From Eutypa lata (taxonomy: Eukaryota > Ascomycota > Sordariomycetes > Xylariales > Diatrypaceae): 64,000 nucleotides of DNA. The notes beneath the pieces were generated by a model. The model was not told the DNA's origin and made no database searches. It saw only the letters and a program-made list of their open reading frames with translations. The stretch lies in NCBI GenBank assembly GCA_022661535.1, contig JAKULF010000018.1, forward strand, positions 558,001 through 622,000, read 5' to 3'. The translations under genes were made by a program, and so were the position numbers. Below are positions 10,857 to 23,540 of the stretch, one piece after another (within the stretch, counting starts at the first letter, position 1; each line of letters opens with the position of its first letter).

Positions 10857-13124
10857 AGAGTAGCTATTCTAAGAGCCATAATTATGAACTACGAGTCGTA
10901 CGATTCTTGGGAAAAGAAACAAGTAACAGCAGATGACGAGAGTAGAAAAGTAGACAGAGGGCGAGAGGAGGGAGGTAAATTGAGGAGACACATTGGTGAA
11001 GGACGCTGTGAGAAATACGGCAAAATGTAGAATCTTCGGGTTTGACTAGGTAGTTTATTGCGATGTTTTGACACATCCATAATACGATGCGTGCAGTGTA
11101 CATATAGCAGCATAGCGACGTCTCAGGCCGCTCAAGTTCCAGTACAGGCACTGTGAAAACGACTGAATAGCACCGGCAAGAGGATTCAGCATCTGGTATA
11201 CCAGCAAGCAGACCTGAATGTTCAACACCATCAGTTATGGATGGGACAATAAGTTTCTTGTATGGATCAACACACATGTCTACTCTGACTAACATCTGAT
11301 TAATACCAGTGAAGCCGATGTTTGATCCAAACTTTCCGGCTATTATCTACACATGTTAGATAGTTGAGTAGATTGCGGATGCCCCCAAAGCAGTGCTACA
11401 AGTTGGCAGTACGTAAGATGCATCATGTAGCCAATGGAGTGGGTCCTATATTGATGTGATTGTTTAACAGGCTCGGAATAAGTTGCAGATCAAACAGCAT
11501 ATTGGCTATCGTTTTCATTGGGAAAGTTGGCAATCTGAGGTGCCGAAGACCGTCCAACACTATGATTGGATGGAGATATCACTCGCACAAATCAGAGGCA
11601 GAAGGTTCATTGAGTATCATTCTTGATTGGACTCTGCCACCGGCTCAAAAGCTATGAGAAGGCTCCATCATTTCAACATTAAGCCCTGGACAGCCGGCTT
11701 AATAATCGCTGATTCAAGAGGATGAATGGGTAGTACCGAAACGGTGGTTCAATTTCATCACCAATAAGCCTTCTTGCGTGCATTCCATGTCTGCTTTCGC
11801 AGAACCTCGATGTCATTAGCCAATCAGCAGATATTATTTATTGGATTGGCGTAGCCTGAACCTGTTTTCCCGTCCCAATGTGCTAAATATAGGTTTTCGT
11901 AACCGTACCTTTATTGTTTAAGGCAAGCTCTGAATCTGTAGGTTGCATGTCAAAGCTACGTTAGTGAGGGGTCACCGAAGAAAAAAAGAAGAAAAATATA
12001 TTTAAGTTACATATTGCGCACTACACGTAATACAACGTCGTACTATTACTACATTCTTATGTAGGCGCAATTTCTGTTAGAAAAACGACTGCATGTTCAG
12101 TTTGTCGATCGTTTTGTGTTTCCCTTGCAATGACATATGGCTGTGTACGAGGAGTGTACGAGCAGCAACTTATTATTAGAATGTGCACAAATACATTATC
12201 GTTCCCGGAACATATTGGGCTATCTTCAATTGTATGCAGTCGTCCATACAAGCCTTCGTGGAGTAGGATGTATTGACTGGGCGACATACGACTGATTAAT
12301 TTGGGTTCGTTGCTCAGTGCAGCTTATAGTTGTCTGAGATTCTAATCTTTGTTGTCTAATATTATATAAACTCTTCGTAAATACCCTGTTTCTATTCCGT
12401 ATTTATTTATACAGGGCGTTTTACTTTAAATCTTAGTTGTCTAAAGTATGCATGACATTATATGTTTCTTCATTCTCTTAACCTCTATACCGATGTTTCA
12501 ATATCTCTTACCTCTTTATCTGTTGATTACTTGTATTAACTTTACTGCCATCTTATTCTAAGTTATTGGACGTATTGTATCCTCAACCCCGATCATGGGC
12601 GTCAGCTGGTTTTTACGGGTATGTAAATAGTTAGGATTACTTGGGCGAGTGAAGAAGTAGATCTAATTATAATTATCTGTGCCTCGCCACTTTGCCTTAC
12701 CATAGCTTAATTAATTATTGATTAAATGATACCTAATAAGTGTCGGTTACACAAATGCTGTTCTGAACCTAGGGTGTATGCGATAATTCTGAGTATTGTT
12801 GGGGGCTAAGAGCCTTGTATATATATAGGCTTGAGCAAATCATATGCCTTGTCGATCATTATGTATTGATGATGCCTAATGAACTTCAGCTCGATAGTAA
12901 TGGGGGCTGCCGATGATAGATACTTTTATAAAAGGCCAATAAATTCTCTTCAGCTTGAGACGTGATATTAACCTTGCCTGCAGGAGGCGAGTCTTTTTTT
13001 ATAGGAGGCGTTCCTAAAAACTTGAAGAAAAAAAAAACCGAAGTGCGATGGATCCCACGAACACACGAAGTTCGCCAGTACAGGCGACGCCGCCTGGCGT
13101 AAGTACTAAGATTCTTACTCAACC
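10857..13124. other. Gene-free stretch
   Basis: Roughly 2.3 kb, AT-rich particularly from 11.9 to 12.9 kb, with scattered stops in all frames. A small stem (CAGGCG, 4-nt loop, CGCCTG) sits at 13081-13096, about 30 bp before the next start codon, probably in the 5' leader. I see no conserved exon or RNA gene. Confidence 0.55.
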
Positions 13125-15581
13125 ATGAACCGCAACTACCCGCAGAAACAAATAACTAATATGTTCTGGTTAAAGACTGTACCCGCATCAGGCCCTGAAG
13201 TTGTATCCTGTTACCATGAAGAGTCCCCTTGTGATGAAGTAGCCCCATGCGACACAGATGAAGAGCCTCGGGATCAGATTCCACAAACTAGCTCAGTGGA
13301 ATCTCTCAACGCCGCCACTATCGAAGCTAGATTTCACCCTCAACATGTGGACAGCCGAACCTCGCTAGAAAGCTCCAGCCATACAGTTTCGATTATGATC
13401 GAAGATCAGGGCTCGGGGCACATGGCAGATAGCACAAGCGATGCGGTTCCTGCTATCGGAAAAGATGATCCTAAAGACCCAAGCCCCCTTTTGTCTTTCA
13501 AGGAGTCGCTTGGTTTTATGGGCCTTCTCAGCATTATTGGAGGTCATGTCGGGATCCTTGCGATCATCGGCTTCCTCATCTTCCTTTGGTGCGGATACGG
13601 GCCTGCGCCGGAGGCTGCGCTTGCGACATACGTGTGGAGACAGATAGCGCTTAACGACTGGATGCCCCAGACCATCACATTATGCTCACTTGTTCTCCGT
13701 GTCATCGTATCGGTCCAATCAACGGTATGCACCTCTATGATCGCCGCCCTCATTATCGAGAAGCGATCGGCACCGCGATCCCAGGCAGCCCGTTTCTCGA
13801 TCCTACGGAGCGTTAATGATGGACCGCGAAAGCTCGTAGAAATGATGCTGTCCTCGAAGACCGGAGCGATGCTCCGACACATCGAGTTCTGGCTGGCCAT
13901 CCTTATGACAGTGATTACGTTGGGACTCCAGTTCTCTTCGACCATACTCTTGTTTGATGTTCGCAATTTTAGGATCGTGGGCGATGTGAGCAAGACCCAA
14001 GTCCCAAGCCTCTTAAGCTACCGCGAAGATGACTTCGTGTTCGGGTTACTCGGGGGGGCGTTCGCGAGCAGCATACCGACCTACGCGGTTTTCGCGGAAG
14101 CGCCTTCAAACTCCGACGCGACCCCAGATTCCCACGGTTTTAGCGACACGGGTTTAGTTCAGAGGGGATTTCTCCCAGTGGTGGGAAGCGACAACAGGAC
14201 GTCGCTTAGGCAATTTCACGGGAATATGATGACGATGAACTCCAGGGTTTCTTGCATGCGGCCACTCATAGACGCTCACCATGTGTTCTTAGAATCGGAT
14301 GGGACGATGAGCCACTTCGTCATCGGGCGTCTACAGTACGCTGCGAGCCTCCAAGTTGCACAAGCTAGTAGTGAGCTACCCTGTGATTCCCCGGAATGCC
14401 AAGATTTGTACTTTCAATGTCCTATCCCCCTAAGCACCGACAGAGAGGATCAAAATTGGGTATCGTTGCCCTGTTTAGTAGGAGGTGTTGGCGGGCAGCT
14501 ATGGGAAACCGACCTCAACCCCAAATGGGATTCAGCCGACAAAGCTTGGTCCATGAATTCTAGCATCCACCTAATCATCACAACGAATATGCGAAGAAAT
14601 GACTCCGCAAACCTGCCTACTGAAGGGTCTATGGGCCTCGGAGACCCCTACCAAGAATGGCAGAGCTACGAGTTGGTACCAGATCGGCGGATTAACATCA
14701 CCATGTGCTTTTCTGCTGCAAATTTAGCGCGAAAGTCCGTTCACGTCGTGACACAGGATGTACTGAGCGAGCCCACCGTCAACTGGTCTCTGACCTCGAT
14801 TCAGTATGATACCAGTGGCATCCAAAGGTTAATGGGCATAGATTCCCCACATGCGCAAGAGGAGCGAGGTGTATTGACCATGGATATCCTTGGTGAGCCG
14901 GATGATGGTCCACCAGATAGCATTGCTCATTCGATGATCATTCTCGACCCGGAAGGGCTCAACGAGTACCACAGTATTGGAAACCTCACTGATAGGCTAC
15001 TAGAACTGCTAGTGTTTACTTCACTGACGCAAAATATGGTAGTTAACGCTAGCACAGTTCTATGCTATTCCTGCGATGCCAACGGGTATTTAGTGCACCC
15101 AATCTTCGCGATGTTATTCAGCAGTGTCATTGCCGAGACAAACCGGGCAGCAAACGCACTTCAAAGTTACATGACGACAATAGGATGGTCTCTCTACGAC
15201 TCCTACCTCAACTCTTTAGGCGTTAGACAGCAGGCCGAGATGGCGACGACCAAAATGGTCCAAACACCAGGCTCGTGTTCTCATAACGGCTGCGGTGGAT
15301 TCATCGCCGTCATTACTCTAGTCGGTATCCATTTAGTATACGTCGTGGTTATCGTCGTGCTATATGTCACGCAGATAAGGTACTCCCTCTACGATAATGT
15401 GTGGCACACCGTGTCCCAAATTGTTGGCAACGAACTTATGGACATCCTGGGCCTGACAAATAATATGGGAGACAAGGCAGCGAAGCCATGCTTCGAGGGC
15501 GGCGGTGACTATCACGTGAAACTTGGGAAGGTACCGGGAACCAACACCATTGGGTTCTTTCCAAGTCTGGGATCTCGTTAA
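13125..15581 (+). CDS. Fungal multi-span membrane protein, 818 aa, intronless
   Basis: A single uninterrupted frame. Residues 1-125 are polar, acidic and probably disordered. Hydrophobic segments lie at about 132-156 (GLLSIIGGHVGILAIIGFL), 182-211, 243-267 (WLAILMTVITLGLQFSSTIL) and 724-747 (FIAVITLVGIHLVYVVVIVV). Between the third and fourth is a domain of about 450 residues with several Cys pairs and N-glycosylation sequons, likely luminal or extracellular. This layout (three N-terminal helices, large loop, one C-terminal helix) is common among uncharacterised plasma-membrane proteins of filamentous ascomycetes; no activity is known to me. A second Met (ITNMFW, residue 13) is an alternative start. 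It appears intact. Confidence 0.85.
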   Translation: MNRNYPQKQITNMFWLKTVPASGPEVVSCYHEESPCDEVAPCDTDEEPRDQIPQTSSVESLNAATIEARFHPQHVDSRTSLESSSHTVSIMIEDQGSGHMADSTSDAVPAIGKDDPKDPSPLLSFKESLGFMGLLSIIGGHVGILAIIGFLIFLWCGYGPAPEAALATYVWRQIALNDWMPQTITLCSLVLRVIVSVQSTVCTSMIAALIIEKRSAPRSQAARFSILRSVNDGPRKLVEMMLSSKTGAMLRHIEFWLAILMTVITLGLQFSSTILLFDVRNFRIVGDVSKTQVPSLLSYREDDFVFGLLGGAFASSIPTYAVFAEAPSNSDATPDSHGFSDTGLVQRGFLPVVGSDNRTSLRQFHGNMMTMNSRVSCMRPLIDAHHVFLESDGTMSHFVIGRLQYAASLQVAQASSELPCDSPECQDLYFQCPIPLSTDREDQNWVSLPCLVGGVGGQLWETDLNPKWDSADKAWSMNSSIHLIITTNMRRNDSANLPTEGSMGLGDPYQEWQSYELVPDRRINITMCFSAANLARKSVHVVTQDVLSEPTVNWSLTSIQYDTSGIQRLMGIDSPHAQEERGVLTMDILGEPDDGPPDSIAHSMIILDPEGLNEYHSIGNLTDRLLELLVFTSLTQNMVVNASTVLCYSCDANGYLVHPIFAMLFSSVIAETNRAANALQSYMTTIGWSLYDSYLNSLGVRQQAEMATTKMVQTPGSCSHNGCGGFIAVITLVGIHLVYVVVIVVLYVTQIRYSLYDNVWHTVSQIVGNELMDILGLTNNMGDKAAKPCFEGGGDYHVKLGKVPGTNTIGFFPSLGSR

Positions 15582-18479
15582 TAGAGGAAGTGGGGGAAAT
15601 TCGCCAATACGACCCAAGACTGGAACTATGAAGCGAGGGAGGTTTGTTCCAGTCGTCCATTTCTTGTTAGAGCCTGATTTGAAGCCAGGAGGTTGCAATA
15701 GGTAGACCTTTTCGAACTAGAAGTGTTATCGATGTCCAAGCATCCAGATTCTCCCATTTATCGTCCGTCTTTCTGTAAATATGCCCGCTTGAATCTCCGA
15801 TAGTGTCTTGTTGTGGGATATTGTGCTCGTTGAATGATAGTGAGATATGGTGGTGAGATATATAACGGGAGATCTTGGAAGGGACCAGGAGGAAAGGGGG
15901 AATGATGCACGCATAAAGGATTCGACGAGCTGAGAGAAGTATCCAGGGTACAATGAACATTACTTCATCACGCAGTTCATACTATATACGCGGTATGTCG
16001 TCGATTATAGAGGTTAGTCTACCTAGCAGGTTGTCGCCAATTTAAATGATATATCAAGATGCGTAAATTTGAATAATTACCGCTTATTCAATAATAATAT
16101 ATGTATTTAGTTGAAGCAAAAGTGTATTAATTATTTTGACAACGACTTGCCTAGTTAGGTCGTGTCCCAGACCGCAACCTAGACCCACATTTCAGCTTAC
16201 CCCTATCTTGACAGTTTGATGGGTCGTAACTCGGCTCCCAGGCACGGGGTATTGATATGATTACGAGTCTTACTATGTAGGAATATATAAGCTATAATAA
16301 GCGTCCAAAACGTAACGTTTGGACGCCGTACTTTTACAGAATCTTAGATACTAATACTGCATGCCTCTAATTTCCTCTAACTGCAGTGAAATGTTGTTGG
16401 AAAGGAAGCACGTAGGAATACGCACTCATTTCGCAGAACATGTTACAAAAGCAATTGATAGCTGAAACAAAGAGTTGAATACCTTGAACAGTGGACGATC
16501 TCTCACGTCCGCCACGGCTGGACGAATAATAGAGTCGAAAGAGCGTAATATAATAGGACAGCCTAAAGTAAGCCACAGGCTCTGCTATATGACAAGAAGC
16601 AGTGTTTATGGCTCGCGGTCGGATATCGCCGCTCAATGCGAAAGATAACTGGAATATGACCCGAGAACTCCTAGAGGATATACAAAACATGAGTGTTGTT
16701 GGTCGCAACTCTCACCTCGGGATATGATCACTCACCCGTTTGCTTCTCTGGATCGTGGGAATGTCAGCATTATCCGCTTCTACTTCGTCCAATGTGCGTA
16801 GAAGCAAGACCTCTGGTCTCATTGCTTCCTAAAGGGGGAGTTTATCCTGTCGTTTTTAGCCTTCGTCTTGAGATCACTGCGCCAGAAACCTAACTAAGGC
16901 CAGGCACCTGCCGTGCTAGGTGGTGGGCCCCCTGTGAACAATATCACCACCGCCGGACCAGCCAACACCACTGGATTCGTTGAGGAGTCTGTTCATGCTC
17001 TGCTGATATTGCCAGAACAATGGCACTTCAACGATCGTGCTGCCTTCTTACAACTCATATTTTGACATAGATGCCTTCCAGGAGGCTCGGCAATATCATG
17101 AAGCTTTGTAATGACCCAGATTTGACATGGTTTATAGCCTCGTGTCGGATGCTGCTGTTCCATGCAAGCAACGCTTCCGAGAGCCTGTGGGACGCAAAGT
17201 TTGTCTAATCTAGCATGTCATGTTCTAAGCTGTCATCTTCAATCGGGTCATTGGATCGGCTTTGTCCTCTGTTACTACGCATGATTATTATGTGTGAACG
17301 CTATCTACACTCATACAATGGCTATGAACCGTTCTGGGCTCCCGGGATTCCGGTATACATATCTTCTGCGATAAGAGGGGGATATCCGGAAAGCGCGGCA
17401 ACTCACGCACAAGATGCTACCGCAACACTGCTAGCTGGGACTGCCCCGGGTGACGTCTTCAATATTAAGCTAGCATCTGTGGTATTGTTTGCTGGTACCT
17501 GTAATATGTCTGGGGTTTTGACGCAGGCAATTCGACATCTTGAAAGTTTTCTGGTATAATTCGCCGGTCATATCACCGAGTGAACTACATATTCCGTCAA
17601 CTGAAAGATCTCCAGTAAACTGAGGTCTAATGACAAGGCCGCGCTATTATCGAATCTATGTACTAGCGGTCTTGTCTCGATGACTGACGTTCGGTTTCTC
17701 CCTGAATGCCAGGTCGTGACCAGATGGAGTAGGAAGGCGGTCTGCTGCGAGGCTGATCACATATATTAGACATTTTAGGCAGTGTACTTTGCTCATAATC
17801 ACCACCCTTTAATAATATTAGTAGAGCCATGTTTCTTTGATATGAAAGTGGCGATGGTTCTTCAAGAATTTGCTGATATTAGCTTCAATGCTTAGAGCTG
17901 CCGTTGTTACTGTCGCTGAGTAAATGCGCTCACAGGATCAAGGAGGTCGCGAAGAGCATCGACGACAACATAAGGGGTTTGATGAAGATGGTAGAGCTAA
18001 TTATAACGAGAAGCTTGACATTATCGGATCAGGAACTGGCTAGTCGATCAGGTACAGAAGGGGTGGTCTCCAGCTCGCCCGACAACAACTTCTCAATATG
18101 ACTACTTAAGTGGTAAGATATGACTACACTTACATCACCAATCTCATGCCCTGTAATGCTGTTGTGCAGTAAGCTGGTTCTCAGCTTCAGATAAGTCTAC
18201 GATGTCATGCCATTGTCTGCACTTATACGGACGAAAGTAATGTCTATTTCGAATAGCCTTGTCATCAGCGCCTAGGTTATTAGAGTCCGTGGCGCCCCAG
18301 TTACCCCAGTGCACAGCGCCCATCACGAGTAGTAGCGCTTGGGTTTCCAATGAGCAGGAATAATCTACCCCAATATCTTCTTGGTATGTTAAATGTTGAC
18401 CGACAACTGACATATACGTATTGGGTTAAAAAGAGTGTTAATAGGGCGGTAATCTGGGTTGACATTTCTCGTGCGCAAT
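15582..18479. other. Gene-free stretch
   Basis: About 2.9 kb. A 114-codon open frame at 17215-17559 and a 65-codon one at 17904-18101 have no recognisable family, and no neighbouring exons extend them; I do not call them genes. The stretch ends at the second palindrome cluster. Confidence 0.5.
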
Positions 18480-18484
18480 TACGA

Positions 18485-19575
18485 AGTATGTAGTGGTGGC
18501 GGGAATTTCCGGCCAGCATTAGTTGATTATGTATTGTACCTCGTAGGCATGGCCTAAAAGTTCGGCCAAGCCTTTACACACTAACTTGGTGTATGCCGCA
18601 ATTTCCGGCCTGCACCAATTGCATACCAAAAACCCCGGCCGAAAATTCCACACCGTTGATTGCGCACCAAAAGCGACAGCCAAATAACTAGTTACATACT
18701 TTGACTGCACTACGATATATACATACAAGATGCGTGTAGGCCGGAAATTCCGGCCTGCACCAATTGTACACCAAAGACCCTGGCCGAAGTTTTAACCATA
18801 TAAAATCAATGCAGGCCAAAGATTCTACCCGCTAAAACTACGGCACCCGCTAACACTACACTCGCTAAAACCTCAGCTAAAAAGTTCGGCCGCACTACAT
18901 CCATATAAAATTGATCGAGGCCGGAGGTTTCGGCCTACACCAATTTTACACCAAAACCTCCTGGCCGAACTTTTAACCACACAAAATTAATGCCGGCCAG
19001 AAATAAGGTTCCACCCGCTGAAGCTACTTGGGTACAACGTCCGCTAAAATTACAGCACCCGCTAAAATTACCGCGCCCGTTAAAAATACAATACTTGCTA
19101 AAACCTTAGCTAAAAGGTTCGGCCGCACCACGTTCATACAAAATTGATAGAGGCCGGAAATTCCGGCCTGCACCAATTTTCCACCAAAGTCTCTGGCCGA
19201 ACTTTTAACCACACAAAATTAATGCCGGGTAGAAATTCTACCCGTTAAAAGCTACAGCGCCCGCTGAAGCTACAGCACCCGCTAAAGCTATAACGCCCGC
19301 TAAAATTACAGCACCCGCTAACACTACACCCGCTAAAGCTACAGCTAAAAACTTCGGCCACACCATGTCCACATAAAATTGGTGTAGGCCGGAAACTCCG
19401 GCCACCACCAATTGTGCACCAAAAGCACTGGCCGAACTTTTAATCACACAAAACCCTAGGCCGGAATTTCCGGCCTGCACCAATTGCCCACCAAAACCTG
19501 TGGCCGAACTTTCTAAACGTACACAATTAATGGCGGCCGGAATTTCCGGCCACCATTAACTGCGCGCAACAAATG
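18485..19575. repeat. Palindromic repeat cluster, right copy, with higher-order units
   Basis: At least seven copies of the GGCCGGAAATTCCGGCC-type palindrome, for example near 18739, 19151, 19386, 19459 and 19534, with the same flanks as in the left cluster (TRCACCAATT, then ACACCAAAA, then GGCCGAACTTTTAACC). From about 18815 to 19400 the palindromes alternate with runs of an 8-17 bp motif built on CCCGCTAAAACTACAG, forming about three higher-order units of 250-290 bp that share flanking text such as ACAAAATTAATGCCGG. Divergence between units indicates an old, partly scrambled array. Confidence 0.85.
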
Positions 19576-22500
19576 TCAGCCTAAATCGTCGCCTAGGCCT
19601 TCGCCCGGCAAGATGGTTAGACCTACATGCCGAACTGCTCTAAACATTCAACACTAGAGCAACAATCCTACCACTAGACCAAAACCTTCTCCCACTTTTG
19701 TCTCTCAGATCAAGCATATCGCCATGAAGTCACTTGACACCGAGATCTTAAAGATAGCTGCCGCATAGTCGATGAACAGTCCGACCTCAACATCAACAAC
19801 CGCAACACCGATGAATGCAACATCAACAGGCACTCTCTGAGGCCCATCTTCTTCGAAGCAAGACTCAGCCTCACTATACTATCTATTAACAGTTTGCAAC
19901 ATCTACTAACAGTTACGGACAGCCAAGGCCACCAAAGTCAATTACTGGCCAAGCGCAACGGCGGTATCCTTGAGCCAGAGACGTACTCTCCAACCTCGCC
20001 CATACTCCCCAGCATCGCACGAATCCACCACAATGCTCCTCTTCGGCCTCTACCCGTGTGCGAGTAGCTTACCAAATATCTTGGGCAGCTCGGCCAGGAC
20101 TACACTGGCAGAATAGGGGTCCGCAACCTCGCCGACAATCCACACGTCTCTATAGTTCCCAACAAGGGTGGTCTCGTTTGCTTTCATCTTCTTAATGACG
20201 CTGATGGTGTTTCAGGTAAGCTCTCGGATCCCCTTCTCCTGCCTCTTGGGCTGTATCGAAAGCTGTTTGTCTCTAGTGATCCCGTTTCATTAGGTCCAGC
20301 GCAGGATTATCTAGATGGTGGTGCAAGATCCCGAAACGCACACAAAATGAAGTTTTACTAACCCCGAGCGTCGAGCAAAGGTCAGATGGGCTATTCATCC
20401 ATCAGGCTGATGAGACTGAGCGTCGGTCCCTGAGCCGGCCCCGTGCTGTAAGACACGCTAAGCATTCCGATTCACACTTCGGATTAACGACATTGGCTTA
20501 AGTTGCATTGCACCGAGGGTCGAGCAGCTAAGCCTCCTGTTGTTCTGAGGGTCCCATTGGGTCAACGCCAACACCAACACCAACACGTTTATCTACTGCG
20601 CTAGAGTTGAGCGAGACGTTGGTAAAATCTATTTTTGAATCAGCCTAGTTATTCCACATGTCAACGTACGACTCGACTAACACCCAACCTGGTACAGTGT
20701 CCACAGCCAAGCCTTCCCACGTCGATTATGTCCTCACTCATCTACTAGGGAGCCCATCTATACACCTGACTATTCATATCTTCCTGATCCCCCTAGATGA
20801 CTCTCCTCCCTTCGATTCCCCTTCTGTTCTTTCAATGCGCCAACTCTCCCTCCACTCCCTCGCCGAGCATCTCATTCTCTCCAAAAAACAACATCCAACC
20901 CGTAATCCTACTGCCACAACATCGGTTATCATATCAGAAGTAGACTTTGTATTCGCAGTGCTAAAGCTCCAAGCAAGAAATGGAGGAAAAGAAGGTCCTA
21001 GGACAATGATGGTGCTACCACCGTTGTACAGGACCCGGTAGAGCTACTCCACCGCCCTGATTGGGGTCCTGTTATTATGACACAAGTCCCAGTCAAAGAG
21101 CTTACCGAAGTCTACGAGAAGAAGGCCGCGAAATTGTAGATGTACCCCCGCCCAGAGCGAGAGGTGAGTATCTCCCCCATCGAAATCATATCATCATCAT
21201 CATCATTGCCGCAGGACCAGTACACCTACTTCTGATATAAGCATAGTTAGACTGATAATAGTTGAGAAGCTCAAAATTATCGATGCTTACGCCGACGAGA
21301 AGCGCGAGGGTTTTTGCAAGTCTTACGAGTCCTACGAGATCTATGAGGCCTAAACGACTCACCGGCTTCGGACGCCGTTGACTCTAACTTCTCCTAATCC
21401 GTACCAATATGCTGCTTAGACCATATCAACTCACCACTGATGAAGATCAAACCTAGGTCCCTGATGTACTCGAGAAGGTGAAGGACTGAATTGGAAGACT
21501 GCGGACGTTTGACGGGGTCGTTAATCGGATGAAACTCGTGTTTGAAATAGTGCACAAAGCTGACATCACCAAGTTGTAGTTGTCAGCTTCGAATCCCTCC
21601 CCAAATGAGTTCCAGGCGAGTCGATCAACATCACAATCTCAACGTCAAACGTCTCAAGATTTCCATGCCCGGTCATGCTGTGAATCCTCCCTGATGGCTG
21701 AATGGGGTTGACGGAAGTGTCATCGAATGTGCAGCGGCAAAGTATGGTGGCAGTATCATCGGCTCGTGTCTAGCACCGAATGCCTCGAGCGCTGTCGCCG
21801 CCACCATCCGTCATCCTCCTATGCAAACTCCGATCCCAGAGCAGTGACTCCTAACACAACCTCTCACACAAATATGTACGAGGCTGTCATGGCTATTGTT
21901 ATAGTCCAGCACTTAGTCAGACAGTGACAGCAGGTCTAAGGATGGCGGCCCATTTACGAATCTCCACCATAAAGTCAATATATTAAGTTGCGGAAAGAAA
22001 GGAACTTATGTGAGTAGACCGTACGGCCAAAGGTCATACTTATAGTGTAAAAGCTGATGCCTTATCATGGTAACTACACGTTAGCCTTCCAGTCTATCTC
22101 CATGGTGATATCTACCTCTCGACAAGCCACTTCGTAACACAGTCAAGGTCTTTTTGTGCGGGACGATATCGTCGTCATTACCTCGTATCTTGGACAACAT
22201 ATGTTCCTGGAGGAGTAGAGGTTGTCAAACTTCTACAACTGGTGAAAGGGACACCTGCTTTGAAGCTGCGTGGTTCATCTTGAGCCGATTCAGTACGTTC
22301 CCCTTATCATGAGCTCGGGGGGCATGACTAACCATCGCCTGGTCTTTGAAGCCCACCATATTGAGTTAGGGCTTCCCGCCAAGAATTCACAATGCGGGAC
22401 CTTAGATCTCGTCAAATCTCGAGATCTCTCATGACCTTAGAGCCCCTATTTATCCACTCCGGTATGATTTTCATTGATATTCAGCAACCTCCACCCTCTC

Positions 22501-23223
22501 GTATCGACTATAAGACGGCCAATGGCGCGTTTCAGGGATGTGAATGTTATGACACCCACTGCCCCCTGCATTGCATAATCAGTCGACGCGCAGGCTCGCG
22601 GCCGCAAAGATCGGCCGCCGCACAGGCAGCCAGGTTCGTGGACGCACACGTTACTCAACACATACGTTACTCGACACGCACACTCGCAAACGCACGCTCG
22701 CCAACAGACGTTCATCTACCAGTGAGAGCCGGCCTGTCTTGTTGCCTGATGAGCATGCTACCTACGGCTTTGGCTGCATTCACTCATCTGCTAGTACTCT
22801 CTGAACAAGCTGGCTTTAACCGTTATCTGACTGTAGAGATCCAGGTTCTCCTTATAGGATCTAGTGGAACGCAGGGAATTTATAGCAATTGTAATACAGT
22901 TGTTGATAATCTTCTAGTTGCAGGATGACCTAGATCTAAAGGACCTGAAGGTCCTATATATACTAATTACAGGACGCACGGATTACCCACCATATTCGTA
23001 TTCGAATGAAGCTATCGTCAGACGTATACGTCACCTAGGTGTGTGGATCCCTAGGATCAACAAGGTGGTCAGATAAAGCTAGTTACTTATAGGCAACTGA
23101 TCTACAGAATCCTAGACTCCTCGACTGGACAGCGATCATCTCTATCCAGATGTACACACTATCCCAGGCTGCTTCCAGTCCTCATTCTTCACTCATTAGG
23201 TCTCTGACCGCACGTCGTTGAAA
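19576..23223. other. Eroded gene-poor DNA
   Basis: No intact gene. Open frames at 20658-21041 and 22392-22928 lack recognisable motifs. Simple repeats are present: CAACAC near 20568-20588 and an ATC run near 21187-21207. The mixture of short coding-like pieces with stops every few dozen codons suggests old inactivated elements or genes that I cannot name. Confidence 0.5.
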
Positions 23224-23409
23224 CTACAACACTCCCACTCGAGCTTCCTTTCTGTCTAGACTCGGGACTCGAGAGTTCATCTTGATATCTAGTACAACCA
23301 TGGAAACTGAGGCCCTCGAACTCCCCGCCGCCTTTTTATAGGGGTAGTTCAGGTCCTCGAGAGCCTTTATGTCAACTCGCAATCCTGCCAATAGAAGCCA
23401 GTGGCTCAT
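23224..23409 (-). pseudogene. Pho85-type cyclin gene fragment (C-terminal half of cyclin box)
   Basis: The minus strand reads LLLAGLRVDIKALEDLNYPYKK, which matches the conserved core I know from Pho80/Pcl-type cyclins of filamentous fungi (pattern LLxAGLRVxxKxLEDLxYPxxK). After the KK the expected cyclin text is lost in frame, and no start, stop or flanking exon makes a gene. The matching N-terminal piece lies just downstream on the opposite strand, so the ancestral gene was broken and one part inverted. Confidence 0.55.
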
Positions 23410-23540
23410 CCACTATTCACCAACAACATTCATCTGTCGCATACGTCAAACCCACAGCCAATATCGTTCACTAGAAGAAACTCTAGAGCCGTACATCATG
23501 ATCAGCGCCAACTCGCAGCGATTACCTCCAGCCTAGCGTC

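Noticed and set aside
17215..17559. 114-codon plus frame
   Set aside because: Composition is ambiguous, with no family signature or splice partners.
240..19575. CRISPR-like interpretation of the palindrome arrays
   Set aside because: Spacing is irregular, the intervening text is itself repeated, there are no cas genes and the genome is eukaryotic.
20658..21041. 127-codon plus frame
   Set aside because: No motif and no supporting exons; it lies in eroded sequence.
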